This document shows, piece by piece, positions 20,725 through 29,605 of a stretch of 51,048 bases of DNA (position 1 is its first letter; each line of letters opens with the position of its first letter). Made by a program: the position numbers and the translations under genes. Source of the DNA: Thermoplasmata archaeon (GTDB taxonomy: Archaea; Thermoplasmatota; Thermoplasmata; Lutacidiplasmatales; UBA184); contig JAKIWS010000008.1 in NCBI GenBank assembly GCA_022749895.1, positions 1-51,048 on the forward strand, given 5' to 3'. The notes under the pieces were generated by a model that had not been told where the DNA came from, ran no database searches, and worked only from the letters and a program-made list of their open reading frames with translations.

Positions 20725-23637
20725 ATGCACCTTCCGATGAAGCTTGGCGACGACCTTCGCGTCCGGCCAGCGATCTTCCTGCTCAGCTTCTTGTTTGTCG
20801 CCGCGGCCATCCCACCGTTGGTCGCCCTGGGAGCGGCAAGCGAGCTCCCCCCCTCGGCCCCCACGGCGGTCGGGGCCGTAACTGTGGGCTCGCCGCCGCG
20901 AGCGATCCTGGCCCAGGGGGGATCAATAGTCCACCCCTCCGTGGCCCCGACAACCCGCGTCGTGGGAAACTGGACTCAGCTCGTCAATTCGACCTCGACG
21001 CCCCCCACGCGTCAATCGGGGAGCATGGTCTACGACCCGGTCGCCGGAGAGTACGTGATGTTCGGGGGCTCTTCGGCGACCTCGACCCCTCTCGGCGACA
21101 CCTGGGTGTTCGCCCACGAGAATTGGACGGACCTCACCGCGAATCTGAGCATCGCCCCGTCGCCGCGCTGGTACTACTCCATGACCTGGGACGCCGCCGA
21201 CAACTACGTTCTACTGTTCGGCGGTCGCAACACCTCCACCGACTTCAACGACACGTGGACCTTCAACGGAACCAACTGGACGAAGATCAACACCACCGTG
21301 GCCCCGCCCCCGATGACCTCCGGCCGCATCGCGTACGACGTGGCGGACGGGTTCGTCTGGATGTACGGCGGCTACAGCATCATGCCGGGGGCTCCCTCCA
21401 AGTACAACGCGACCTGGACGTACAAGGCCGGCCTCTGGTCCAACATCACTGCGAACGTGACGGGAGCTCCCGTGGACCCTCACACCGTCAACTACGCCGC
21501 CTACGATTCCACGGACAAGTACGTCGTTTTGTACGGAGGAAATCAGCCGGCACCGAACTTCAACTGCTCGCTCACGGGTAACACGTGGCGCTACGTGAAC
21601 GGGACGTACGTCGACCTTACGTCCGGGCTCACCTCGGCACCTCCGGTCTCCATGGGCTCCCGGATGATGGGCGATGACCCGGCGTTCAAGGGAGTGATAC
21701 TGTACGGAGGCTGGGACGGCAGCTACTGCGGCTACTCGAACCAGACGTGGCTGTTCCACGGTGGGAACTGGACGAACCTCAACGTCTCCTACAACCCCGG
21801 CCCAATCTGGGACGGCCCGTGCGCGGCCGACCCCGCCGCCGATTCGCTGCTGCTGTTCAGCGGCAACATCGGCTACGCCCAAAGCTCCGCGACTTGGAAT
21901 TTCTCCCCCGCCTTCGAGGTGTCGCTCGCGGTGAATCAGAGCCGCGGGATCGCCCCCCTTCCCGTGAATCTGACCGCGAGCGCGGTCGGCCTCGCCCCCA
22001 TATTCTTCAACTGGTCGTTTGGCGACGGTTTGCCGAATGCCAGCGGCGCGAACGTGACGCACACCTTTGCGAACGCGGGGAGCTACCTCGTCCGGCTCTC
22101 CGCCGTGGACGGGTTGGGTCGCCTGCGCGTACGATTCGTCTCGGAACATGTCTACCGCCCGCTTGTTCCGACGGCCCAGGTCGGGCCGAATCACGGCGAC
22201 GTTCCGCTCACCGTCACGTTCAATTCGACGGTGGTCGGCGGGGTCCCGCCCCTCAGCTACCGCTGGAGCTTCGGGGACCGGTCGAGCTCCCTTGCGGCCA
22301 ACGTGAGCCATACCTACCTGGTGGCGGGCCATCTCACCTGGTACCTCAACGTCTCGGACGCCCAGGGTCACCTCACGTCTCGTTCGGGCGCCGTCGATGT
22401 GGCGCCGACGCTGGTGTTCACCTGGTTCTCCCCGGCCGAACTCTCCGGGATCGTCCCCTTGACCTTGGCGTTCAACGTCTCCCTGGCGGGCGGCTTGCCG
22501 CCGTACACGACGACCTGGTCGTTCGGCGATGGGGCGCCGTCGGTGGTCTCCTCTACGGCGTCCCACACGTACGTGGCGGCGGGGACGTTCCTCGGCAACG
22601 TCACCGTACGGGACCAGAACAACGTCCCGGCGGTCCATCCGTTCGTGGTCCGTACGGCGAACCCCCTCGCGGCGAACCTGATCGTGACCCCGCTCGTGGG
22701 GGTGGAGCCGCTCGTCGTCTCCGGGAGCACGGTACCGACCGGCGGGTTCGCCCCGTACACCGCCCTTTGGAGGTTCGGACCTCCGGGTGCCACGTCGACG
22801 ACCGAGGTAGCGAGCTACATCTACACCACGACGGGGAACTTTACCGGGAACCTCACCCTCTCGGACAGCGCGGGCCACCAGGTCGTCCAGAACTTCACGA
22901 TCGAAGTCGTGGCCCCTCTCCGCACGGTCGTCGCCGCCGACCGACCGTTTGGCGACGTTCCCGCGACCTTCAATTTCACCAGCGTACTCCACGGAGGACT
23001 CGGCCCGTTCAACACCACCTGGGCGTTCGGAGACGCCGCCCCCCCGATCGCCGGCGGGTCGACGATGGTTCACAGCTACACCAGCCCGGGGACCTACCGC
23101 GTCAGCGCGACCGTCCTGGATCAGCTCGGGGAGAGTTCCTCCGGGACGCTCACCGTCCGAGTGTCGCCGATGCTCAAGGTCGCCTTGACTTCGAACGTCA
23201 CCTCGATCGCATTCAACAGCTCGGTCCGACTCCAGGCGACGATCACCGGCGCGACCGCTCCGCTGCGGCTGAATTGGACCGGACTACCATCCACGTGCTA
23301 CACCGGCAGCGTCGCGATCGCCTACATCTGTACCTTCGCGCAGGTCGGTACCTTCCACATCACGGTCTGGGTCAACGACTCGACTGGACGCGGCACCGCC
23401 GCGTCGCTGGACCTCACCGTCGAGGCCCCCCCTCCCCCGCTCAAGAGCCCCTCCTCGAGCGGAGGTGGGGTTCCCCTCGTCGCCGTCGCCTTGGTGGTCG
23501 TCGTGTTGGCCGCGGGCCTGATTGGGGCCACCCTGTGGTGGCGCCGACGTCCCCCGCCGCCCGCGACCGTCGAGCCTGCGGAAGAGCCGCCGTCGGTTGA
23601 ACCAGCGCTCGAACCGTCCGACACCCCCGCGACCTAA
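20725..23637 (+). CDS. Large surface protein: Kelch repeats, PKD domains, C-terminal anchor
   Basis: The protein has about 970 residues from the ATG at 20725; an ATG at 20737 is equally possible. A signal segment (AIFLLSFLFVAAAIPPLVALGAA) is followed by about six Kelch-type blades to roughly residue 400, each with a YDP..YVLLFGG core and a TW.F/W.N strand. Then come five clear PKD-like beta-sandwich domains with W-S-F-G-D and H-T-Y motifs, plus a sixth divergent one. A C-terminal transmembrane helix (VPLVAVALVVVVLAAGLIGATLWW), a WRRRP stop-transfer and a Pro/Glu tail end it. Many N-x-T/S sites suggest glycosylation. It is probably an adhesion or cell-surface recognition protein. It stands just outside the island. 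Confidence 0.9.
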   Translation: MHLPMKLGDDLRVRPAIFLLSFLFVAAAIPPLVALGAASELPPSAPTAVGAVTVGSPPRAILAQGGSIVHPSVAPTTRVVGNWTQLVNSTSTPPTRQSGSMVYDPVAGEYVMFGGSSATSTPLGDTWVFAHENWTDLTANLSIAPSPRWYYSMTWDAADNYVLLFGGRNTSTDFNDTWTFNGTNWTKINTTVAPPPMTSGRIAYDVADGFVWMYGGYSIMPGAPSKYNATWTYKAGLWSNITANVTGAPVDPHTVNYAAYDSTDKYVVLYGGNQPAPNFNCSLTGNTWRYVNGTYVDLTSGLTSAPPVSMGSRMMGDDPAFKGVILYGGWDGSYCGYSNQTWLFHGGNWTNLNVSYNPGPIWDGPCAADPAADSLLLFSGNIGYAQSSATWNFSPAFEVSLAVNQSRGIAPLPVNLTASAVGLAPIFFNWSFGDGLPNASGANVTHTFANAGSYLVRLSAVDGLGRLRVRFVSEHVYRPLVPTAQVGPNHGDVPLTVTFNSTVVGGVPPLSYRWSFGDRSSSLAANVSHTYLVAGHLTWYLNVSDAQGHLTSRSGAVDVAPTLVFTWFSPAELSGIVPLTLAFNVSLAGGLPPYTTTWSFGDGAPSVVSSTASHTYVAAGTFLGNVTVRDQNNVPAVHPFVVRTANPLAANLIVTPLVGVEPLVVSGSTVPTGGFAPYTALWRFGPPGATSTTEVASYIYTTTGNFTGNLTLSDSAGHQVVQNFTIEVVAPLRTVVAADRPFGDVPATFNFTSVLHGGLGPFNTTWAFGDAAPPIAGGSTMVHSYTSPGTYRVSATVLDQLGESSSGTLTVRVSPMLKVALTSNVTSIAFNSSVRLQATITGATAPLRLNWTGLPSTCYTGSVAIAYICTFAQVGTFHITVWVNDSTGRGTAASLDLTVEAPPPPLKSPSSSGGGVPLVAVALVVVVLAAGLIGATLWWRRRPPPPATVEPAEEPPSVEPALEPSDTPAT

Positions 23638-23670
23638 ACCAGCACCGCGCCTCGGCGGAGCCGGGGAGGT

Positions 23671-23695
23671 GGGAAAAGGGGGGAAGGGGTTGGGG
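23671..23695 (+). other. G-quadruplex-type G-tract run between convergent genes
   Basis: Four G-runs of 3, 6, 4 and 4 are separated by AAAA, AA and TT on the + strand. This is a canonical G4 motif in the 109-bp gap between two convergent surface-protein genes. A role in transcription termination is possible but unproven. Confidence 0.5.
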
Positions 23696-23702
23696 TCCGG
23701 AT

Positions 23703-23718
23703 CCCCGCTCTCGCGGGG
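23703..23718. terminator. Hairpin between convergent surface-protein genes
   Basis: CCCCGC-TCTC-GCGGGG is a perfect 6-bp stem with a 4-nt loop, extendable by one T-A pair, just before the end of the minus-strand gene at 23747. No T-tract is attached. Confidence 0.4.
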
Positions 23719-23746
23719 AATTCCGCTTCGTCCTACCGAAGCCCCC

Positions 23747-25507
23747 CTAATCGGGCATCGGGGCGTGCGCCAGGAACGGGTCCACCTGGAAGGTGCCTTG
23801 CTCGGCCTGGTAGTTGCCGGTGAACAGCACCCAGAGCGTGCCCCCGAACGCGACCGCTTGGAGGTAGTCGCCGTACTGGGGTACGGACATCGAGCCCCCG
23901 AAGCCGTTCGCCCGGCTGTAGTCGAACATCTGGGGGTCGGCGTTCGGCTCGTCGGAGACGTTGGTCACGCGCATCAGGCCCCAGGTTGTGCCGTGGTCGA
24001 TCGACGTGGAGGCGACCACGTCCGTCCGGTGGTTGAACGCATCGTACTGGGTCGAGTAGTAGACGACGGCGAGCTTGCCGTCCGACGGGTCGACGGTCGC
24101 CCACGGCTGGCTGTTCACGGCGGGCGTCGAGACATAAACCGGGGTCGTCCAAGTCGTCCCACCGTTCGAGGAGCTCGTGACCGCGATCTGGGAAAGACCG
24201 CAGTTGCCGGGCGTTCCTCCGCCGACCAGCCCGGGGTAGTAGTTCCCCTGCACGCAGACGGCGATCGCGTAGTAGAGGTTGTTCGTGATCCCCGAGGTAT
24301 CGACCGCCGTGGTCGGGATGTCGCCCGTCCGGAACTGCTCCGTCGCGTAGCCGCTGATCACATACGCGTTCGGCAGCGTGGTGCCCGCGCCCATGTAGCT
24401 GAGGACCAGGTGGGGCGCGCCGAACGCGGTGCCGCCGGCCGGGGACGAAGCGATGCTGCAGTTGACGGGGTTGACCGTCGTCGTCGTCCCGAAGTTGCAC
24501 CAGCTGACGTAGACGCCGCCGTTCTTCCCGACAACGGGGTTCGTCCACGCGACGAACACGTCGGCGCCGTTGATGTTCGGGGCGCCGGGTCCGGCGATCA
24601 TCGTGCAGACCAACGCCGGCGTGCAGCGCGCGACCGCGCTCGTGCTCGTGCCGTTCGAGTTGAAGTGGTCCCAACCCACGTACGCGTCGCCGTAGTAGGC
24701 GGAGAGGGGGTTCTTGTCGACGCCGATGAGCTCCTTGTCCTCGAAGGTGGTCGCGTGCAGGGTCAGGTTGCCGTAGATGAGCGCCGAGCTCCAGCACGGG
24801 TTGTGCCACGGGCTCACGAGCTTCGTCAGGCATGCCTGGCTGGCGTTCCATAGCTTGGCGTTCGAGACGGAGAGCTCCACCCCGTTCGCGCCCGTGTTCG
24901 GGTCGATCGCGAGCGACGCGTAGTAGAAGGTACCGTGGAGCCCGGCCGCGAGCGCCGGATCGCCCCACGAGGCGAGGAAACCCCCGCTCGGGACGGTCGC
25001 CGACGTGTAGTTGAGGCCGGGGAGGTCGTTGCTCTTCGCCACGCTGGTTCCGCCGTCGGACGACGTCGAGAACAACGAGAGCGAGGCCGTGTAGCCGCTC
25101 GGGCACGCCGAGGGCGCTAGCGTGGGACAGAAGAACCACCGGGCGTCGTTCGAGCCTCCGACGATGTGGTGCGCGTTGCCCGGGTCGAGGGCGATCGTCG
25201 TCTCGCTCTGGGGGAGGTAGCTACCGTCCTGGATGAACCTCAGCGCGTTGACGGAGACGCTCGACACCCCGCTACCGACCGAGGGAGGCGCGTGCGTGGA
25301 GGGCCCCCGCGGCACGCCGCCGATCGCTCCGATCAGGCCGATGTCCGAAAGCGGCGCGTGGAACTTGTTCGCCGGGTACGGATTGTACGAGACCGTCACC
25401 GACAGCTTCGCCAATCGATGCACCGGCACGGGGCCCATCACTGAAGTGACGAGCAGAAAGGCCACGATGGCCACCGCGACGGTTCCGACGATGGCCAACG
25501 CTCTCAT
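23747..25507 (-). CDS. Secreted sialidase-fold (BNR/Asp-box) protein
   Basis: From the ATG at 25507 the protein has 586 residues. It begins with a signal peptide or anchor (MRALAIVGTVAVAIVAFLLVTSVMG) and then a large Ser/Thr/Asn-rich extracellular domain. Asp-box-like turns recur (STSSDGGTS, TSSSNGGTTW, STSIDHGTTWG), together with repeated ALDP, VDPSDGKLAVVYYS and WTNPV blades. This indicates a six-bladed beta-propeller of the sialidase superfamily. Catalytic Arg/Glu/Tyr residues could not be assigned, so it need not be a glycosidase. GGAAGGAA just before the ATG is a good Shine-Dalgarno candidate. It is convergent with the Kelch/PKD gene. Confidence 0.82.
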   Translation of the reverse strand: MRALAIVGTVAVAIVAFLLVTSVMGPVPVHRLAKLSVTVSYNPYPANKFHAPLSDIGLIGAIGGVPRGPSTHAPPSVGSGVSSVSVNALRFIQDGSYLPQSETTIALDPGNAHHIVGGSNDARWFFCPTLAPSACPSGYTASLSLFSTSSDGGTSVAKSNDLPGLNYTSATVPSGGFLASWGDPALAAGLHGTFYYASLAIDPNTGANGVELSVSNAKLWNASQACLTKLVSPWHNPCWSSALIYGNLTLHATTFEDKELIGVDKNPLSAYYGDAYVGWDHFNSNGTSTSAVARCTPALVCTMIAGPGAPNINGADVFVAWTNPVVGKNGGVYVSWCNFGTTTTVNPVNCSIASSPAGGTAFGAPHLVLSYMGAGTTLPNAYVISGYATEQFRTGDIPTTAVDTSGITNNLYYAIAVCVQGNYYPGLVGGGTPGNCGLSQIAVTSSSNGGTTWTTPVYVSTPAVNSQPWATVDPSDGKLAVVYYSTQYDAFNHRTDVVASTSIDHGTTWGLMRVTNVSDEPNADPQMFDYSRANGFGGSMSVPQYGDYLQAVAFGGTLWVLFTGNYQAEQGTFQVDPFLAHAPMPD

Positions 25508-25721
25508 CGATTCCTTCCACGAACGCTCATGGTTCCACTTTCCACCGTGAGGGGGCGACGGGAGGACGCCCCGGACCGCCGACGGAATCCGCCGACCCCC
25601 GAACGCCCCGCTCCGAAACCCCTTCTCGGCCCGCGGGCGTAGGTCGCTCGTTGATTTCAACCTGTGGTATAACTCGCGGTCGGTCCGCGGCGAAGGGCGT
25701 GGGCCGCGCGGGGCGGAACGC

Positions 25722-27008
25722 CTACCGCCGGCGGCTCTCCCCTTCGGGGTGCGGGAGGTCGACCCCAACGGGGGGGGGTGCGGAGGGGACCGCGAGGCGC
25801 CCCGAGCGCCGCATCCCCCGGTTCGGTTTCACCCCGACCAAGAGCGGCAGCAGGCCGAGGGCGAGCACGCCGGTGAGCAGCCACGCCGTCCGGTACCCGT
25901 GCGCCGCCGCGATGAAACCGAACGTGATCGCGAGCCCGCTCCCGACCATCACCTGGATCGAGTTGATGACGGCCACCCCGAGGGCCAGGCCCTCGCCGTG
26001 ACTTTCCGGAAGGTAGGCGGGGATCAGGTAGAGGACCGCGAAGACCATCCCGTCCACGAATCCCAACACCCCGAACAGGGGCCACAACGCCCACAGCGGG
26101 GTGAACGGTAGCACCAGCACGAGCACGCCCGTCGCGAGTCCGAACAGACCGATCAGCCACCGACGGTCCCACCCTCGCTCGGCGATCCAGCCCCCGACCG
26201 GTCCCCCCGGGAACGAGACCACGACGGTGAGCGCGGAGAGGGCCGCCGCCGTGCCGATCCCCCATCCGGGGTGCACGTCGTGCGCGAACTTCACGAAGTA
26301 CTGGGCGACGATGTAGATGGCCGCCCAGAATCCCGTCAGGCCCAGCGAGAGGGCCCAGATCGATCGGGACCTCAGGACGGTCCGGCCGGTAGCGAGCACG
26401 GCGCCGAGCGAGCGTCGTACGCCGGAACGATTCTCCGGCGGAAGAACAATCGCTGCGACCCCCGTAAGGATCGCCAACACCGCGCCGCCGACACCCAGGG
26501 TGGTGGGCCAGCCGAAGGAAGCCCCCGCCGAGGCTCCGGCGAACAGGCCGATCGCGCCCCCGACACTGAACCCCCCGTTGTAGAGGCCGACCACGGGACC
26601 TCGAACGCCGGGGGGGTAGTACGAGGCGATGAGGCTCAGCGCCGGGGAGAAGAAGAACGCCGCACCGACCCCCGCCATGAATCGCGCTGCGGCGAGCCAC
26701 TCCCACGTCGGCGCGAAGGCCGAGAGGATGCAACAGACCGACATGGTGCCGAGGCCCGCGAGCGACACGCGCTTCGCATCCCAGCGAATGGCGGCCAATC
26801 CGGCGGGGACCTGAAAGACCCCGACCCCCAGGAGGAACAGCCCGAGGACGAGGCCGAGTTCCGCGGTCGTCGCCCCGAGCGTGGAGCCGATCAACGGCAG
26901 GACGGCGCCGACGTTGTACCAGTTGAACGCGTAGACCACGCGCGCGACGAACAGCGCCGCCGCCGGGCGCGTCCGTCGACCCGGCGGGAGCACCACGCCG
27001 CGATTCAC
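25722..27008 (-). CDS. Major facilitator superfamily transporter
   Basis: From the GTG at 27008 the protein has 428 residues with about twelve transmembrane helices. MFS landmarks include AAIRWDAKRV after helix 2, AARFMAGVGAAFFFSPALSL in helices 4-5, and GPVVGLYNGGFSVGGAIG. The family moves small solutes by secondary transport; the substrate is unknown. The GTG overlaps the stop of the metallo-hydrolase gene (GTGA), so it is the last gene of a four-gene operon. The frame is open 200 nt further upstream, but that part is Arg/Pro-rich and overlaps the preceding gene. Confidence 0.88.
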   Translation of the reverse strand: MNRGVVLPPGRRTRPAAALFVARVVYAFNWYNVGAVLPLIGSTLGATTAELGLVLGLFLLGVGVFQVPAGLAAIRWDAKRVSLAGLGTMSVCCILSAFAPTWEWLAAARFMAGVGAAFFFSPALSLIASYYPPGVRGPVVGLYNGGFSVGGAIGLFAGASAGASFGWPTTLGVGGAVLAILTGVAAIVLPPENRSGVRRSLGAVLATGRTVLRSRSIWALSLGLTGFWAAIYIVAQYFVKFAHDVHPGWGIGTAAALSALTVVVSFPGGPVGGWIAERGWDRRWLIGLFGLATGVLVLVLPFTPLWALWPLFGVLGFVDGMVFAVLYLIPAYLPESHGEGLALGVAVINSIQVMVGSGLAITFGFIAAAHGYRTAWLLTGVLALGLLPLLVGVKPNRGMRRSGRLAVPSAPPPVGVDLPHPEGESRRR

Positions 27009-27931
27009 CCCGAGAGAAGTCCGCGCTGTTGGAAGTACCGGAGGAGCCCTTGGGCGGCGAGCGCATAGCTCGAGATCATCTCCCCGCCCGGATCCTCGGG
27101 GGTCGAGCGGCCCGCCGCGAGGGCGTCGGCCACGTCCCGGGCGCGGAGGGCCCCCGCCACGGCCGCGACGTCGGGCGTTCGGCGGGCCATCTCGAGCGCG
27201 GCGTCGCGCCACGATTCCACCGCGGTCCGGTACCGCTCGAGATCGCCCACGGCGTCGGTGCTCGCACCGAAATGACTGTAGAAGAGCGACCTCGGCGCGA
27301 GCTGGCGCATCCGCTCGACGCTCGCGAACAAGAGTTCGATGTCGAGATCGGGCGGTGGGACGGCCGGTCGCGGTCGCCAGGCGCCGGCGAGACGGACGCC
27401 CGCGGAGTCGCCGGTGAACACGCCGCCCGTCCCCCCATCGTGGAAGGCGAGGTGATGCTTCGCGTGCCCCGGGGTCGCGATCGCTTCCAGCTCGCCCCCT
27501 TGGACCGGAAACCGCTCGCCCCCGCGCAGCGCCACGATCCTCGCCTCCGGGATCGGAGCGACGGGACCCCAGAGCTGGTCGGCCGCCGGTCCCCAGGCCC
27601 GGCGCGCACTCTCGACGAGCTTCGCGGGGTCTTTCAGGTGGCGCACGCCGGCTTCGTGAGCGTAGAACGTCGCCCGGGGGAACTCGTCGACGAGCGCGCC
27701 GGCCCCGCCCGCGTGATCGAGGTGGATGTGGGTGACGAACAGCCGCCTCACTTCCCCCGGTTCGACGCCGGCCTCCCGGAGCGCTGAAAGCAGCGGAGCC
27801 CGGCAGGTTGTAGGCCCCGATTCAATGATGCTCACGCCGTCCTCTTGGGGCACGAGATAGCTCGCCACGAGCCCCGGCCGCCCCCGAAAGTGAAGGTCCA
27901 AGAGGCGACGACCGGCGCCCAACTCGGTCAC
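27005..27931 (-). CDS. Metallo-beta-lactamase-fold hydrolase
   Basis: From the GTG at 27931 the protein has 308 residues. The zinc-binding motif is FVTHIHLDHAGG (HxHxDH). Further ligands are His in TPGHAKHHLAF, Asp in FTGDSAG and a late His in SHFG. The sequence VASYLVPQEDGVSIIESGP opens the domain as in glyoxalase-II-like members. The C-terminal 90 residues form a helical extension. The substrate is unknown; thioesters are common for this group. It follows the M50 protease gene by 26 nt and overlaps the transporter gene. Confidence 0.88.
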   Translation of the reverse strand: MTELGAGRRLLDLHFRGRPGLVASYLVPQEDGVSIIESGPTTCRAPLLSALREAGVEPGEVRRLFVTHIHLDHAGGAGALVDEFPRATFYAHEAGVRHLKDPAKLVESARRAWGPAADQLWGPVAPIPEARIVALRGGERFPVQGGELEAIATPGHAKHHLAFHDGGTGGVFTGDSAGVRLAGAWRPRPAVPPPDLDIELLFASVERMRQLAPRSLFYSHFGASTDAVGDLERYRTAVESWRDAALEMARRTPDVAAVAGALRARDVADALAAGRSTPEDPGGEMISSYALAAQGLLRYFQQRGLLSG

Positions 27932-27957
27932 CGACGACGCGGTCGTGGTCGCCCTCC

Positions 27958-28653
27958 TCAGAACGGCGGGGCGGCCAGGGTCAGCGCCGAGTAGGTGTAG
28001 AGCGCGAATGAGATCGCGACCGCGAACGTCGCCGCCCAGACACCGCGGTTCCAGCGGAACACCTTCCGACCGTCGAGGAGTCCGAACGGGAGCAGGTTGA
28101 ACGCGGCGAAAATCCCGTTGAACAAGGCGAGCAGCAAGAGAAACTGGGATGCGAAGAGGTGGTGACCGTCCACGAAGAGCGCGGCCGACGCCGTGAGGAA
28201 GACCGCTCCCTCGGCCAGGTTGAGCAGCGGGCCTGCGACGCTGGTCCGGCCCCACTGCCGGACGTCCCCCATCCCGCCGATCATCGTCGCCCCGGGGAGG
28301 GCCATCAGGAAGCCGACGAACGCCGTCATCACGGAAATGAAGAGGCCGATCGGGGACATCCTAAACTCCGCCCAGAAGCCGTAGCGCTGGGCCACGATCT
28401 TGTGCGCCAGCTCGTGGGCGACGAATCCGGTCAGCGCGACGGCGGCCCCGAGCGCGATCGTGTTGAGCAGAAGCGTGGTCGCGGTGGGGCCCGCGGCCAG
28501 GATCGCCAACCCGTTCTGGATGAGGGTGATGTCGAACGCCAGGACGACGAACGCGATGAGGAGGTGCACGATCTCCGTCGGCGACGTCGAGAGCTTTCGA
28601 GCCGGGGCGGGCGCCGGTCCGATGAGGTAGGAGCCCGGGGTCCAGCTGCTCAT
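27958..28653 (-). CDS. Site-2-protease-type (M50) membrane metalloprotease
   Basis: The 231-residue protein has about six hydrophobic segments. The zinc motif is HELAH at residues 80-84, and the third-ligand motif NLLPFGLLDGRKVF places Asp at about 194. Both are intact, so it should be an active intramembrane protease. There is no PDZ domain. The ATG overlaps the stop of the upstream BtuF-like gene (ATGA). Natural substrates of archaeal S2P are mostly unknown. The first 25 residues are a polar N-terminus. Confidence 0.9.
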   Translation of the reverse strand: MSSWTPGSYLIGPAPAPARKLSTSPTEIVHLLIAFVVLAFDITLIQNGLAILAAGPTATTLLLNTIALGAAVALTGFVAHELAHKIVAQRYGFWAEFRMSPIGLFISVMTAFVGFLMALPGATMIGGMGDVRQWGRTSVAGPLLNLAEGAVFLTASAALFVDGHHLFASQFLLLLALFNGIFAAFNLLPFGLLDGRKVFRWNRGVWAATFAVAISFALYTYSALTLAAPPF

Positions 28654-29561
28654 GCGGTGGCCTCGGCGATCGCACCCGGCCAGCGTCGGACGGGGAGCGT
28701 CGCGGAAGGTGGGTGCTGCCCCACGAGCGCGCGAACCAGCTCGACCCCGTCGGCGAGACGAGGACCGGGTCGGCTGAAGTACGCCTCATCCGCCACCCAG
28801 ACCCCGAGGGGGATCGGCGCATCCGCGAAGAATCCGCCGAGTCGCAGCCGTCCCATCTCCTCGGTGGTTCGCTCGACGGTAAAGCTGCACGGGGAGACGA
28901 TGAGGAGGTCCGGACCGAGTCCGAGCAGCTCGGCCCACGTGGTTCGCGCTCCCACGCTCGCCGGGTGAGGCCCGATGTAGTTCGCGCCGGCGCGCCGGAC
29001 GATGTCGGGCGTCCAGAGCCCGGCCAAGATCGGTGGGTCGAGCCATTCCACCACGGCGACGCGGGGGGCGTCGTCCGGGGGGCCGTCCGAAGATCGACTT
29101 CGGCGGCGAAGCTCCGCGGCGAGGTCGTCCGCGCGGGAGCGGGCACCGATCGCCGCCCCGATCCGCTCGACGGAGGCCCACACCTCCTCGAGATTCCGTG
29201 GGGTCAGGGCGACGATCTCGGGGGCCAGCCCGACGGTCCCGCAAGCCGCCACCACTTCCGCCGGCGTGACGGAGCAGACACTGCACAGATCCTGGGTCAG
29301 TATCAGCTCCGGGCGCAACGACGTGAGGAGCTCGAGATTGAGGCGATAGAGACTCTCGCCCCGCCCTCGGGTCGCACGGACGCTGGCATCGATCTCCCCC
29401 GATGGCCGTTCCGCGGGGGACTCTTTCGCCTCCATCACCACCGGCAGGCGTCGTGCCTCCAACGGGAAGTCGCACTCGGCGCTGCGGCCGACCAACTGAT
29501 CGCCGCGGCCGAGGGCGTAGACGATCTCGGTCGCACTCGGTAGCAGAGAAAGGATCCGCAC
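28650..29561 (-). CDS. BtuF-like periplasmic-binding-fold protein (cobalamin-binding type)
   Basis: The 303-residue protein starts with GTG at MRILSLLPSATEIVYALG, the first strand and helix of the helical-backbone substrate-binding fold. ECDFP, LILTQDLCSVCSV and the ARTTWAELLGLGPDLLIVSPC segment match the group usually annotated as cobalamin-binding proteins. There is no signal peptide or lipobox, and no ABC transporter genes are adjacent, so it appears cytosolic. It is the first gene of the operon with M50, metallo-hydrolase and MFS genes. Whether it binds corrinoid is unknown. Confidence 0.85.
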   Translation of the reverse strand: MRILSLLPSATEIVYALGRGDQLVGRSAECDFPLEARRLPVVMEAKESPAERPSGEIDASVRATRGRGESLYRLNLELLTSLRPELILTQDLCSVCSVTPAEVVAACGTVGLAPEIVALTPRNLEEVWASVERIGAAIGARSRADDLAAELRRRSRSSDGPPDDAPRVAVVEWLDPPILAGLWTPDIVRRAGANYIGPHPASVGARTTWAELLGLGPDLLIVSPCSFTVERTTEEMGRLRLGGFFADAPIPLGVWVADEAYFSRPGPRLADGVELVRALVGQHPPSATLPVRRWPGAIAEATA

Positions 29562-29605
29562 CCGCCGCCAACGCCCCCTGGACCGAGAGCAAACCCGGAC
29601 CGGCG

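Noticed and set aside
21211-23073. 620-codon antisense ORF opposite the Kelch/PKD gene
   Set aside because: It is a shadow of the PKD repeats (repeated RRG/DRG patterns), has no recognisable domain, and lies wholly inside a well-supported gene.
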